Positions 25,603 to 33,311 of a stretch of DNA of 64,000 bases are shown piece by piece (within the stretch, counting starts at the first letter, position 1; each line of letters begins with the position of its first letter). Source of the stretch: Georgenia wutianyii (GTDB taxonomy: Bacteria > Actinomycetota > Actinomycetes > Actinomycetales > Actinomycetaceae); NCBI RefSeq assembly GCF_006349365.1, contig NZ_CP040899.1, positions 2,046,001 through 2,110,000 of the forward strand, read 5' to 3'. Under the pieces are notes generated by a model that was not told where the DNA came from, did not search any database, and was given only the letters and a program-made list of their open reading frames with translations. Made by a program: the position numbers and the translations under genes.

Positions 25603-26598
25603 GTGCACGTTCAGGCCCGCCGGCCGGCCCGCATCATCGCGGTGACCGCAGCCGTGGTCATCGCCCTCGCCGGGTGCGGCACCGCCGTCGAGACGACGGG
25701 TGCCGCCACGCCGGCAGTCACCCATTCCTCGACGCCGACCCCGGCCCCGACGCCGACGACGCCGGCGGAGGTCGAGCCGACGCCTGACGCCACACCGGCG
25801 CCCGCCGGGTCCGCCCTGGCGACGGTCGACCTCCTCGAGGTCAAGGGCCGCGCGCCGAGGACCGGGTACGACCGCGACGCCTTCGCCTACCGCGAGTTCG
25901 ACCTGGACCGGAACGGGTGCGACGTCCGCAACGACATCCTGCGGCGGGACCTGCGCGACATCACCGTCAGGCCGGGCACCAACGGGTGCGTGGTGGAGAC
26001 CGGCGTCCTCGACGATCCCTACTCCGGGCGCACGATCGACTTCGTCCGGGGCAGCGACACCTCGGGTGAGGTCCAGATCGACCACGTCGTCGCCCTGTCC
26101 GACGCGTGGCAGAAGGGCGCGCAGTCCTGGGACTCCGCCACGATGCAGCGCTTCGGCAACGACCCGCTCAACCTCCTCGCCGTCGACGGTCCCCTCAACG
26201 GGGCCAAGGGCGACGGCGACACCGCCACCTGGCTGCCGCCCAACACCTCCTACCGGTGCGCCTACGTCGCCCGGCAGGTCGCCGTGAAGCACGCCTACTC
26301 CCTGTGGGTCACCCAGGCGGAGAAGGACGCCATGGTCCGGGTGCTGTCCGACTGCCCGGGCGAGCCGCTCCCCGAGGCGGAGCCCGCCCCGCTCATGCCC
26401 GAGCTCGAGGGGAGCGCGCCCGCCCAGCCCGCGCCTCCCGCCCCGGCACCGCAGGCGCCCGCCGGCGGTGGCACCGACCCGCAGTACCCGACGTGCAAGG
26501 CCGCCAAGGCGGCCGGCTTCGGGCCCTACGTGCGCGGCGTCGACCCCGAGTACGACTGGTACCGCGACGGCGACGGGGACGGCACCGTCTGCGAGTGA
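25603..26598 (+). CDS. Secreted lipoprotein with HNH-type (DUF1524-like) nuclease and Excalibur domains
   Basis: The 331-residue protein has a lipobox (VIALAGC, Cys25) and a Thr/Pro-rich linker. It then has a domain with IDHVVALSDAW and FGNDPLNLLAVDGPLNGAKGD, the histidine/asparagine pattern of the GmrSD-C/DUF1524 HNH nuclease family. After another Pro-rich linker comes an Excalibur calcium-binding motif, DPEYDWYRDGDGDGTVCE. It is therefore likely an extracellular, surface-tethered nuclease needing divalent metal. GTG 25603 is preceded by GGAGGA. The gene stands alone between the NHL gene and a convergent operon. Confidence 0.87.
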   Translation: MHVQARRPARIIAVTAAVVIALAGCGTAVETTGAATPAVTHSSTPTPAPTPTTPAEVEPTPDATPAPAGSALATVDLLEVKGRAPRTGYDRDAFAYREFDLDRNGCDVRNDILRRDLRDITVRPGTNGCVVETGVLDDPYSGRTIDFVRGSDTSGEVQIDHVVALSDAWQKGAQSWDSATMQRFGNDPLNLLAVDGPLNGAKGDGDTATWLPPNTSYRCAYVARQVAVKHAYSLWVTQAEKDAMVRVLSDCPGEPLPEAEPAPLMPELEGSAPAQPAPPAPAPQAPAGGGTDPQYPTCKAAKAAGFGPYVRGVDPEYDWYRDGDGDGTVCE

Positions 26599-26606
26599 CG
26601 CCCGGG

Positions 26607-26717
26607 TCAGTCCGGCAGGCGCCGCCGCCCGCGCCGGACCGGACGGGTGTGGATCTGCTGGTTCTTGCCCTCCTTGAGGACCCGGTGGATCAGGTGGGCG
26701 TACAGCTCGGGGTTCAC
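26607..26717 (-). CDS. Possible very small basic protein or gene fragment
   Basis: A short frame from GTG 26717 encodes about 36 residues ending KNQQIHTRPVRRGRRRLPD. The open frame actually extends to the DinB stop at 26790 with protein-like Ala/Glu/Arg-rich sequence (SAAYAAERRAEEAGVNPELY) but no start codon. It may be the tail of a decayed gene or a real small basic protein read after the DinB gene. Evidence is only composition. Confidence 0.3.
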   Translation of the reverse strand: MNPELYAHLIHRVLKEGKNQQIHTRPVRRGRRRLPD

Positions 26718-26789
26718 CCCGGCCTCCTCTGCTCGACGCTCGGCCGCGTACGCGGCACTGCGCCACTGTCCGCCCGCGCCGGAACGTTG

Positions 26790-27542
26790 TCACACCATTT
26801 TCACCGCGGTGCCCGAGAGCGCGTCGAGGTCTCGCACGGCGTAGCGGTGGTGCTCCCACTCCTCCTCGAGGATCGTGTGCAGGCACGACAGGACCGTCTC
26901 CGGGTACTCCGGCGCGTGCGGGTTCGCCCGCGGCGCCGCGAGGTCCTCGGCCGTCACTGATGCGAGGAAGTCGCGCACCATCGCCTGGCGCGAGGCCCGC
27001 GCGTCCAGCACCTCGGCGAACGACGGGTCCGTGGCGGAGAAGTCCGCGGCGGTGAAGGCGGCCGACTCCTCGCCGTCGGTGTTGGACAGTCCGACCGGGT
27101 GGTAGGGCCTCTCCTGCCCGAGGACCGCCCGGCCCAGCCACGTGTCGGTGGCCATGACGAGGTGACGCAACGTCTGGGCGAAGGACCACTCACCGTCGAC
27201 GGACTCGTCCACGGTGCCCGGGGGCATGCGGGTCGCGCGGTCAACCGTGGCAGACCACGTGCGCTCCACGGCGGCCCACGCCTCACGCAGGGTCTGCGGC
27301 GTCGAGGCCCTGCGTAGCGAGCGCCCCGGGAAGCGACGGTCGAGCTCGGCATCGACGAGGGGGACGACGTCGACCCCGTTGACGAGGAAGGTGCCCTCCT
27401 CGAGCAGCCACGGGGAGTCGACCTCCATGCCGGCCACGTCGCTCCCCCGCACGACGACATCGCCGAGGTCGCACACGACGAACCGTGAGCCCCGCAGGCT
27501 CCGGTTGCGAAACGTCCTGCCCTGCAGGCTCTCCGCGTCCAT
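26790..27542 (-). CDS. DinB-like four-helix protein with pentapeptide-like N-terminus
   Basis: The 250-residue protein starts with a short pentapeptide-like strand region (RNRSLRGSRFVVCDLGDV). It is followed by a DinB-superfamily helical bundle: WSFAQTLRHLVMATDTWL carries the first metal-type His, and the later EEEWEHHRYAVRDL carries the His pair. DinB proteins are metal-binding enzymes, often thiol-dependent transferases (mycothiol in actinobacteria). The substrate is unknown. ATG 27542 is the first reasonable start. The frame upstream of it is open but runs through the repeat-rich spacer. Confidence 0.8.
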   Translation of the reverse strand: MDAESLQGRTFRNRSLRGSRFVVCDLGDVVVRGSDVAGMEVDSPWLLEEGTFLVNGVDVVPLVDAELDRRFPGRSLRRASTPQTLREAWAAVERTWSATVDRATRMPPGTVDESVDGEWSFAQTLRHLVMATDTWLGRAVLGQERPYHPVGLSNTDGEESAAFTAADFSATDPSFAEVLDARASRQAMVRDFLASVTAEDLAAPRANPHAPEYPETVLSCLHTILEEEWEHHRYAVRDLDALSGTAVKMV

Positions 27543-27617
27543 GCGGTCAGGGTGGCACGGCGCCCTGCCCCTGGCTCCGGTTTCGCCTGCCCTCTCGCCG
27601 CCGGCGGCTGCCGGATC

Positions 27618-27903
27618 CTGCCACGAAGTGGCCGGCGCGTGGCCTGTGGCAAGCCTGGTGCCTTGACTCCCGGCGCGGCGACACACGGTGAGCCCGAGAT
27701 GGTGGCAGGCTTCGCGTCCGCGCGGTCCGGCGGCCCTGCCCGGCAGACGTTGAGCCCTTCGGCGCGCTGCACCGGCGAGCCGTGCCCGTCTGCACCCCGG
27801 GGCCTGAGGAATCTGCCACAAAGTACCCGGCGCGAGGCGCGGGACAAGGGGTCCGCCTTGACGCGCGGCGCGGCGACACGCGGCGGGGCGGACTTGGTGG
27901 CAG
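27618..27903. repeat. Two 91-base imperfect direct repeats, each bounded by CTGCCAC/GTGGCAG
   Basis: Units at 27618-27708 and 27813-27903 are the same length, align without gaps and agree at 68 of 91 positions counted by eye. Each opens with CTGCCAC and closes with its inverse complement GTGGCAG, so each can fold on itself. Both share GCCTTGAC and GGCGCGGCGACAC in the middle. They fill most of the 483-base gap (27543-28025) between the DinB gene and the alcohol dehydrogenase, in which I see no gene. They look like copies of a dispersed intergenic palindromic repeat. Confidence 0.65.
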
Positions 27904-28025
27904 GTTCGGCGCGGCGGCGCGGGCGAGGCGGCAGGGCTAGGCGGCGCGGGTGAGGCGGCGGCGCGGCGAAGGGCCGGGAGCCGGGCGCCCGCGCGGGGCA
28001 CCCGACTCCCGGCCCGGAGCAGCCC

Positions 28026-29060
28026 TTACGGGACGATGACCGCGCGGCCGCGCAGCGTGCCGTCGTGCAGCTTCTCGTAGGCCTTGGGGGCGTCGTCGAG
28101 GGAGAAGACCTCGGTCTCGACGTGGACGGCGCCGGTGCGGGCGAGGTCGAGCACCTCGAACAGCTCGGAGCGGTAGCCCCAGTAGGGCGCGCGCACCTGG
28201 GACTCGAAGGGCCGGTCGAGGAAGCCGACCGGCAGGCTGCCCGTGCCGACGCCGACCATCACCTGGTCACCGCCCACGGCCACCATCTTCGCGCCGAGGT
28301 CCATCGTCGGCTGCATGCCGACGAAGTCGAAGACGGCGGTGGCGCCGCGGCCACCGGTGAGCGCCCGCACCTTCTCCACGGCGCTCTCGTCGGAGAGGAA
28401 CGCGTGGTGTGCGCCGACGTCGGTCGCGAGCTCGAGCTTGTGCTCCGAGAGGTCGAGCGCGACGACGGTCGCGGGGCTGATCGCGCGGAGGATCTGGATC
28501 CCCACGTGCCCGAGGCCGCCCGCGCCGATGACGACGGCGACCGAGCCCGGCACGAGCTTGGCCACGGAGCCCTTGATCGCGTGGTACGGCGTGAGGCCTG
28601 CGTCGGTGAGCGAGACGTTCTGCACCGGGTCGAGGTCCCCGAGGGGCACGAGGTGGCGCGGGTCGTCGACGATCATGTACTCGGCCATCGCCCCGGGCGC
28701 ACCGAGCCCGGGAGGTGCGATGCCGAGCTCGCCGGCCCGCTCGCAGTAGTTCTCGTGGCCCTGCGCGCAGGCGTAGCAGTGGCCGCAGCCCCACGGTCCG
28801 TACACCGCCACGGAGGTGCCGACCTCGAGCCCGGTCACCCCGTCGCCGAGCTTGTCGACGACGCCGGCGCCCTCGTGCCCCAGGGTGAGCGGCAGCCCGT
28901 AGATGTACTGCTCCTCGGGCAGGCTCATGATGAACGAGTCGGAGTGGCACACGCCCGCGGCGGTGACCTTGAGGCGCACCTGGCCCGGACCGGGTTCCGG
29001 GGTCTCGACCTCGACGACCTCGGGGGCGGCGCCGATCGTTCGGTACTGCAGTGCCTTCAT
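28026..29060 (-). CDS. NAD-dependent zinc alcohol dehydrogenase
   Basis: The 344-residue MDR enzyme oxidises or reduces alcohols/aldehydes. Catalytic zinc ligands are in GVCHSD and GHEGAG. The structural zinc lobe is complete (CGHCYACAQGHENYCERA), and the nucleotide fold has VIGAGGLGHVG followed by ALDLSEHK, with Asp favouring NAD. The first residues (MKALQYR...) resemble secondary-alcohol dehydrogenases of Rhodococcus type. ATG 29060 has a strong GAAGGAGG. It appears to be monocistronic. Confidence 0.92.
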   Translation of the reverse strand: MKALQYRTIGAAPEVVEVETPEPGPGQVRLKVTAAGVCHSDSFIMSLPEEQYIYGLPLTLGHEGAGVVDKLGDGVTGLEVGTSVAVYGPWGCGHCYACAQGHENYCERAGELGIAPPGLGAPGAMAEYMIVDDPRHLVPLGDLDPVQNVSLTDAGLTPYHAIKGSVAKLVPGSVAVVIGAGGLGHVGIQILRAISPATVVALDLSEHKLELATDVGAHHAFLSDESAVEKVRALTGGRGATAVFDFVGMQPTMDLGAKMVAVGGDQVMVGVGTGSLPVGFLDRPFESQVRAPYWGYRSELFEVLDLARTGAVHVETEVFSLDDAPKAYEKLHDGTLRGRAVIVP

Positions 29061-29146
29061 CAGATCCTCCTTCGTGGGGGCGGCTCGGTGTTCCGTCCCT
29101 CCCCCACAGCATGTCATCGACGTCACATGCCGTCCCGGAGGTGGGG

Positions 29147-29467
29147 TCAGGCGTGCCCGCCCCCGAGGTGCTGCTCGACGCGCTGGACCTTGGCGCTGAG
29201 CTGGCCCTCGTAGCCGGGGCGCAGGTCGGCCTTGAGGACGAGGCTGACGCGCGGGCTGTGGGCGGCGACGGCGTCGCACGCGGCCTTGACCACCGGCATG
29301 ACCTCGTCCCACTCGCCCTCGATGGTCGTGAACATGGCCGTGGTCTCGTTCGGCAGACCGGACTCGCGCACGACGCGGACGGCAGCGGCCACAGCCTCGG
29401 AGACCGAGCCGTCGGCGGAGTCGGTGACGGTGGGTGCGACGGAGAAGGCGAAGAGCATGGCCCTCAT
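29147..29467 (-). CDS. Thiamine-binding-type small protein (MTH1187/YkoF-like, DUF77)
   Basis: This 106-residue ferredoxin-like protein has the typical MLFAFSVAPT start and the TTIEGEWDEVMPVVKAACDAV core of the DUF77 family, members of which bind thiamine or hydroxymethylpyrimidine. It contains one complete alpha/beta unit. The ATG at 29467 gives MRAMLF. The ATG at 29458 would match the family's usual start better, but neither has an ideal ribosome site. No operon partner points to a pathway. Confidence 0.8.
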   Translation of the reverse strand: MRAMLFAFSVAPTVTDSADGSVSEAVAAAVRVVRESGLPNETTAMFTTIEGEWDEVMPVVKAACDAVAAHSPRVSLVLKADLRPGYEGQLSAKVQRVEQHLGGGHA

Positions 29468-29536
29468 CGTAGGCGCGCGGTTCCGGCGACGACGCGAGGT
29501 CCGCCCCGCTGCACGCGCCGTCGCCGGTCCGCCGGG

Positions 29537-31093
29537 TCAGTCGACCCGCCCGGCGTTGAACTCCTCGATCCCGAGCAGCGGGCGGATCTCGCGCTCGACG
29601 TCGCCGCGCACGACGTATCTCTTCACCCGGTCGTTGCGCAGCTCGTTGCCCAGCGCGGCCATGATCATGCCCTGGTCCAGGGAGAGGTAGCGCTGGGCGA
29701 CCGTGCCGCTGCGGACGGCGACGGCGTCGTAGAAGCCGCCGGGGCCGTAGGCGTCGAAGTCACGCCGCAGGTTGGCGAGGTTGTCCAGCGCCTCCCGCCT
29801 CGCGTAGGGCAGGGCGAGGAACGAGGCGTGCGGCGTCACGACGCCGTCGCCGTACTCGGCGGGCTCGGCGGGCTCCCGGAAGCACGCCGGGTCGTCCCAC
29901 CCCGGGTCGACGGTGGTGCGCTCCTGGTCGGAGCTGTACCCGTTCGGCTCCATCCCGATCGGGTCCACCCCGTACTCGCGGTAGCCGCCCGCCGGGTTGC
30001 TCGACGGCGAGAAGCCCCAGTAGCCGTAGCCGGCCTCCTCCAGCCCGTGCTCGATGTGGGCCTGGACCGTGAGCGGGTGGTTGACGCCCCAGCTCTGCGG
30101 GCCCCAGTCCGCCTCGGGGATGAACAGGTCGACCATGAGCGCCTCGAACATCGACCCGCCCCACGTCGGGACGAGCTGCATGTCCCGGTACCGGTAGGCG
30201 CCCTGGAAGACCTCGACGCCGAGGTGCTCCTCCCACTCCCCGACCGGCCGCTGCTCGGGCCAGCTCCAGTCGCAGGTGTCCGGGAACGTCCGGAACATCG
30301 AGAAGTAGTGCTCGGGCGGGATCTGGCCCCAGGCGATGCCGAGGTAGCTGGCGATCCGCGGCTCGGTGTTGAGCGTGCCGTAGTGGTGCCCGGTGAACCA
30401 CACGTCCGGGCCGCGGTCACGGTAGTTGTCCAGGACGGCGGCGGGGTCGGCGGGCGGCTCGTCCCAGAAGCCGCCGCGGAGCTGGCGGACGGCGGGGTCG
30501 TAGTAGAACCCGAAGTCCATCGTCGAGCGGATCTCCGCCGCCTGGCCGCGCAGGCGTGGCTCGGCGCGCTCGACGATGAGCAGCGCGGTGGCCAGCCACC
30601 CGTTGTCGACGCTGGAGAGGAACGGGTAGACCCGGGCCCCGTCCGTCGGCCAGGTGTAGAGCTTCTCCCCGGTCGCCTCGTCGTACCAGTTGTAGAACAT
30701 GCCCGAGTGCTCGTGCCGTTCGAGCGTCGCGACCGTCGCGAGTGTCCGGCCCATCCGCTCGTGCGCCTCCCGGCGCGTGATGATCCCGAGGTCGCGGGCG
30801 GCGACGGTGCTCCACAGGTAGGCGCCGATGTTCGTCGGTGAGGTGTAGCCGCTGCGGCTGTCGGGGTCGAGGTCGCCCTCGATGTTGTCGGCCGGGAGGC
30901 CGGTACCGGGGTCGACCATGGCCTCGAAGGACGCCCAGGTGTCCTGGGCGTAGGTCATCATCGTGTCCCTGTCCCGACCGGGGTTGCGGTCCGGTCCGGG
31001 TCCGGCGTTCGCGACGCCGGCCGTGGCGACGAGCCCGGCGACGGCGACCGCCGCCGTCGCGAGCGCACGCCGACTGCGTGTCCTGTCCCTCAT
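29537..31093 (-). CDS. Secreted glycoamylase-family enzyme, probable GH144 endo-beta-1,2-glucanase
   Basis: This 518-residue exported enzyme has an Arg-rich signal peptide (cleavage near VANAGP, residue 31) and a single (alpha/alpha)6 domain. Diagnostic stretches are YTSPTNIGAYLWS, HSGMFYNWYD and FLSSVDNGWLA, known from GH144 endo-beta-1,2-glucanases and the related 'glycoamylase' domain of cyclic beta-1,2-glucan synthases. It is last in an operon with a GH94 phosphorylase and GH3 glucosidase, a set known to process beta-1,2-glucan. It would cut the polymer outside the cell into sophoro-oligosaccharides for import. Other GH144-like specificities remain possible. Confidence 0.78.
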   Translation of the reverse strand: MRDRTRSRRALATAAVAVAGLVATAGVANAGPGPDRNPGRDRDTMMTYAQDTWASFEAMVDPGTGLPADNIEGDLDPDSRSGYTSPTNIGAYLWSTVAARDLGIITRREAHERMGRTLATVATLERHEHSGMFYNWYDEATGEKLYTWPTDGARVYPFLSSVDNGWLATALLIVERAEPRLRGQAAEIRSTMDFGFYYDPAVRQLRGGFWDEPPADPAAVLDNYRDRGPDVWFTGHHYGTLNTEPRIASYLGIAWGQIPPEHYFSMFRTFPDTCDWSWPEQRPVGEWEEHLGVEVFQGAYRYRDMQLVPTWGGSMFEALMVDLFIPEADWGPQSWGVNHPLTVQAHIEHGLEEAGYGYWGFSPSSNPAGGYREYGVDPIGMEPNGYSSDQERTTVDPGWDDPACFREPAEPAEYGDGVVTPHASFLALPYARREALDNLANLRRDFDAYGPGGFYDAVAVRSGTVAQRYLSLDQGMIMAALGNELRNDRVKRYVVRGDVEREIRPLLGIEEFNAGRVD

Positions 31094-31121
31094 CGTGCGG
31101 TCCTCTCCTCGAAGGGGTTGG

Positions 31122-33311
31122 TCAGGTCGGGCCGGGCGCCTCGTCGGTCACCCGGAGCCGCGTGGTGACCCCGCCGCCCGCGTGCGGGGCGATACGGACG
31201 GTGAACGGTCCGGCCTCGCACCGTTCCCTTCCCGCGGCGTCGCGGTAGGACAGCGTCCGCCGGTCGAGCTCGAAGACGACCTCGGCGCTCTCACCGGGGG
31301 CGAGCGGCACCCGGCGGACGCCGACGAGCTCGCCCACCGGGCGGGAGATCGCGGCGAGGTGGGCGCGTACGTAGAGCTGGACGGTCTCCAGGACGGGACG
31401 CGACCCGGTGTTCGTCACCCGCGCCGAGGCACGCACCGTCTCGCCCGGCCCCAGCTCGGCCGCCGAGAGGAGGACCCCCTCGTAGCTCACCGGCGAGTAG
31501 CCCAGGCCGTGGCCGAACGGGTACTGCGGTGTGTCGCGGTGGTCGCGGTACCGGCCGACGGTGCCGTCGGGGTCGAGTGGCCGACCGGTCGGGCGCTGGT
31601 CGTGGTGGAGGGGCACCTGTCCCGTGGTCCACGGCAGCGAGGCGGGGAGCCGGCCGCTCGGGGGGACGTCGCCGGTGAGCACGTCGACGACGCCGTGCCC
31701 GCCCTCGACGCCCGGGTGGAAGACGAGCACGAGCGCCTCGCCCACGTCGGCCAGCCGCTCGAGCGCGAGCGGTCGGCCGGTGAGGACGACGACGACGAGG
31801 CGCCGGCTGACCCGCGCGAGCGCCGTGAGCTGCTCCACCTGTCCCGGGGGCGGCTCGAGGGAGGTCACCGAGTTCGCCTCACCGCTGCGCACGGGGTGCT
31901 CCCCGACGCACGCGACGACGACGTCCGCCTCCCGGGCGCGCACGAGCGACTCGTCCGGGAAGCGGCCGTCGTCGACGGTGACGACCGCCCCGGCGTACCG
32001 CTCCCGGAAGGCGTCGGCGATCGTGACGACGTCCTCCGCGCGTCCGTCGAGCGTCCAGGTGCCGAGCAGCTCGGCGCTCGCCGTCGCGAGGGCGCCGGTG
32101 ACGTGGAGGCGGCGTGGCTCGGTGAGCGGGAGCACGCCGTCGTTGCGGAGGAGGACGACGGCGCCTGCCGCGGCCCGCCGGGCGAGCGCGCGGTGGTCGG
32201 GGGTGAGGTGGACGGCGGCGGCGCGCCCCGGGTCGGTGTACGGGTCCTCGAAGAGCCCGAGCCGCAGCTTGAGGAGCAGGACCCGGTAGGCCGCCTCGTC
32301 GACCAGTGCTGCCGGGACGGTGCCGGAACGGACCAGCCCGGTGAGGTGCTCGTGGTAGGCGCCGGTGACCATGTCGATGTCCACGCCCGCCCGCAGCGCG
32401 AGGGCCGCGGCGTCGCGGGTGCCGGTGGCCAGGCCGTGCTGCCGCAGCTCACCGACGGCGTCCCAGTCGCTCACCACGGGCCCGGTGAAGCCGAGCTCGC
32501 CCCGCAGGTGGTCGCGCAGGAGCGGGACGTGGGCGGTCATCGGCGTGCCGTCGAGGGTGTGGAACGCACTCATCACGGTCGCGACCCCGGCGTCCACCGC
32601 CGCGCGGAACGGGCGCAGGTGACGGTTGTGCAGGGTCACCGGGCCGACGTCGACCTCGGCGTAGTCGCGCCCGCCCTGGGCCAGGCCGTAACCGACGTAG
32701 TGCTTGGCGCACGCGGCCATCGCCTCCGGGCCGGCGAGCCGCCCGCCGTCCTGGAAGCCGGCGACCGCGGCGGAGCCGAGGTGCGAGGCCAGCCACGCGT
32801 CCTCGCCCCAGCTCTCCGCGACCCGGCCCCATCGGGGGTCCTGCGCGACGTCGAGCATGGGCGCGAACGTCCAACGGATGCCGTCCGCGGTGGCCTCGCG
32901 GGCGGCGACGCGCGCGCAGTCGCGGACGATCTGCGCGTCGAAGCCGGCCGCCTGCCCGAGCGGGATCGGGAAGACGGTGCGGTGCCCGTGGATGACGTCC
33001 CGGGCGACGAGGAGCGGCACCCCGAGCCGGGAGGTCTCCACGGCGGCCCGCTGGAGGGCGTTGACGGCCGCGGCCTGCGTGCCCGCGTCGCGGACGTTGC
33101 CGGCGTGCTCGCCGCTGGCGACGATGCACGTGCCGAACTCGGCGGCGGCGAGCGCGGCGGCGTCCCGGTGCGGGTCGGGGTTGGCGACCTGGTGGAGCTG
33201 GCCGACCTTCTCCTCGGGTGTCATGGCGTCGAGCAGGAGGGCGGCGCGTTCCTCCGCGGGGAGCGCGGGGTCGGCCCAGAGCCGCTGGTCCGCGACGCCG
33301 GTCTCGCTCAC
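31122..33311 (-). CDS. GH3 beta-glucosidase, intracellular
   Basis: The 729-residue enzyme has the normal three parts of GH3: an N-terminal barrel, a middle alpha/beta sandwich and a C-terminal fibronectin-like domain (from about residue 620). The nucleophile is Asp282 in VVSDWDAV, and the substrate-binding KHYVGYG motif is present. No signal peptide is seen, so it acts in the cytoplasm on imported oligosaccharides. The GTG start overlaps the GH94 stop (GTGA). In the described Listeria beta-1,2-glucan locus a GH3 enzyme sits beside the phosphorylase and acts on sophorose-type substrates. I infer the same here. Confidence 0.92.
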   Translation of the reverse strand: MSETGVADQRLWADPALPAEERAALLLDAMTPEEKVGQLHQVANPDPHRDAAALAAAEFGTCIVASGEHAGNVRDAGTQAAAVNALQRAAVETSRLGVPLLVARDVIHGHRTVFPIPLGQAAGFDAQIVRDCARVAAREATADGIRWTFAPMLDVAQDPRWGRVAESWGEDAWLASHLGSAAVAGFQDGGRLAGPEAMAACAKHYVGYGLAQGGRDYAEVDVGPVTLHNRHLRPFRAAVDAGVATVMSAFHTLDGTPMTAHVPLLRDHLRGELGFTGPVVSDWDAVGELRQHGLATGTRDAAALALRAGVDIDMVTGAYHEHLTGLVRSGTVPAALVDEAAYRVLLLKLRLGLFEDPYTDPGRAAAVHLTPDHRALARRAAAGAVVLLRNDGVLPLTEPRRLHVTGALATASAELLGTWTLDGRAEDVVTIADAFRERYAGAVVTVDDGRFPDESLVRAREADVVVACVGEHPVRSGEANSVTSLEPPPGQVEQLTALARVSRRLVVVVLTGRPLALERLADVGEALVLVFHPGVEGGHGVVDVLTGDVPPSGRLPASLPWTTGQVPLHHDQRPTGRPLDPDGTVGRYRDHRDTPQYPFGHGLGYSPVSYEGVLLSAAELGPGETVRASARVTNTGSRPVLETVQLYVRAHLAAISRPVGELVGVRRVPLAPGESAEVVFELDRRTLSYRDAAGRERCEAGPFTVRIAPHAGGGVTTRLRVTDEAPGPT

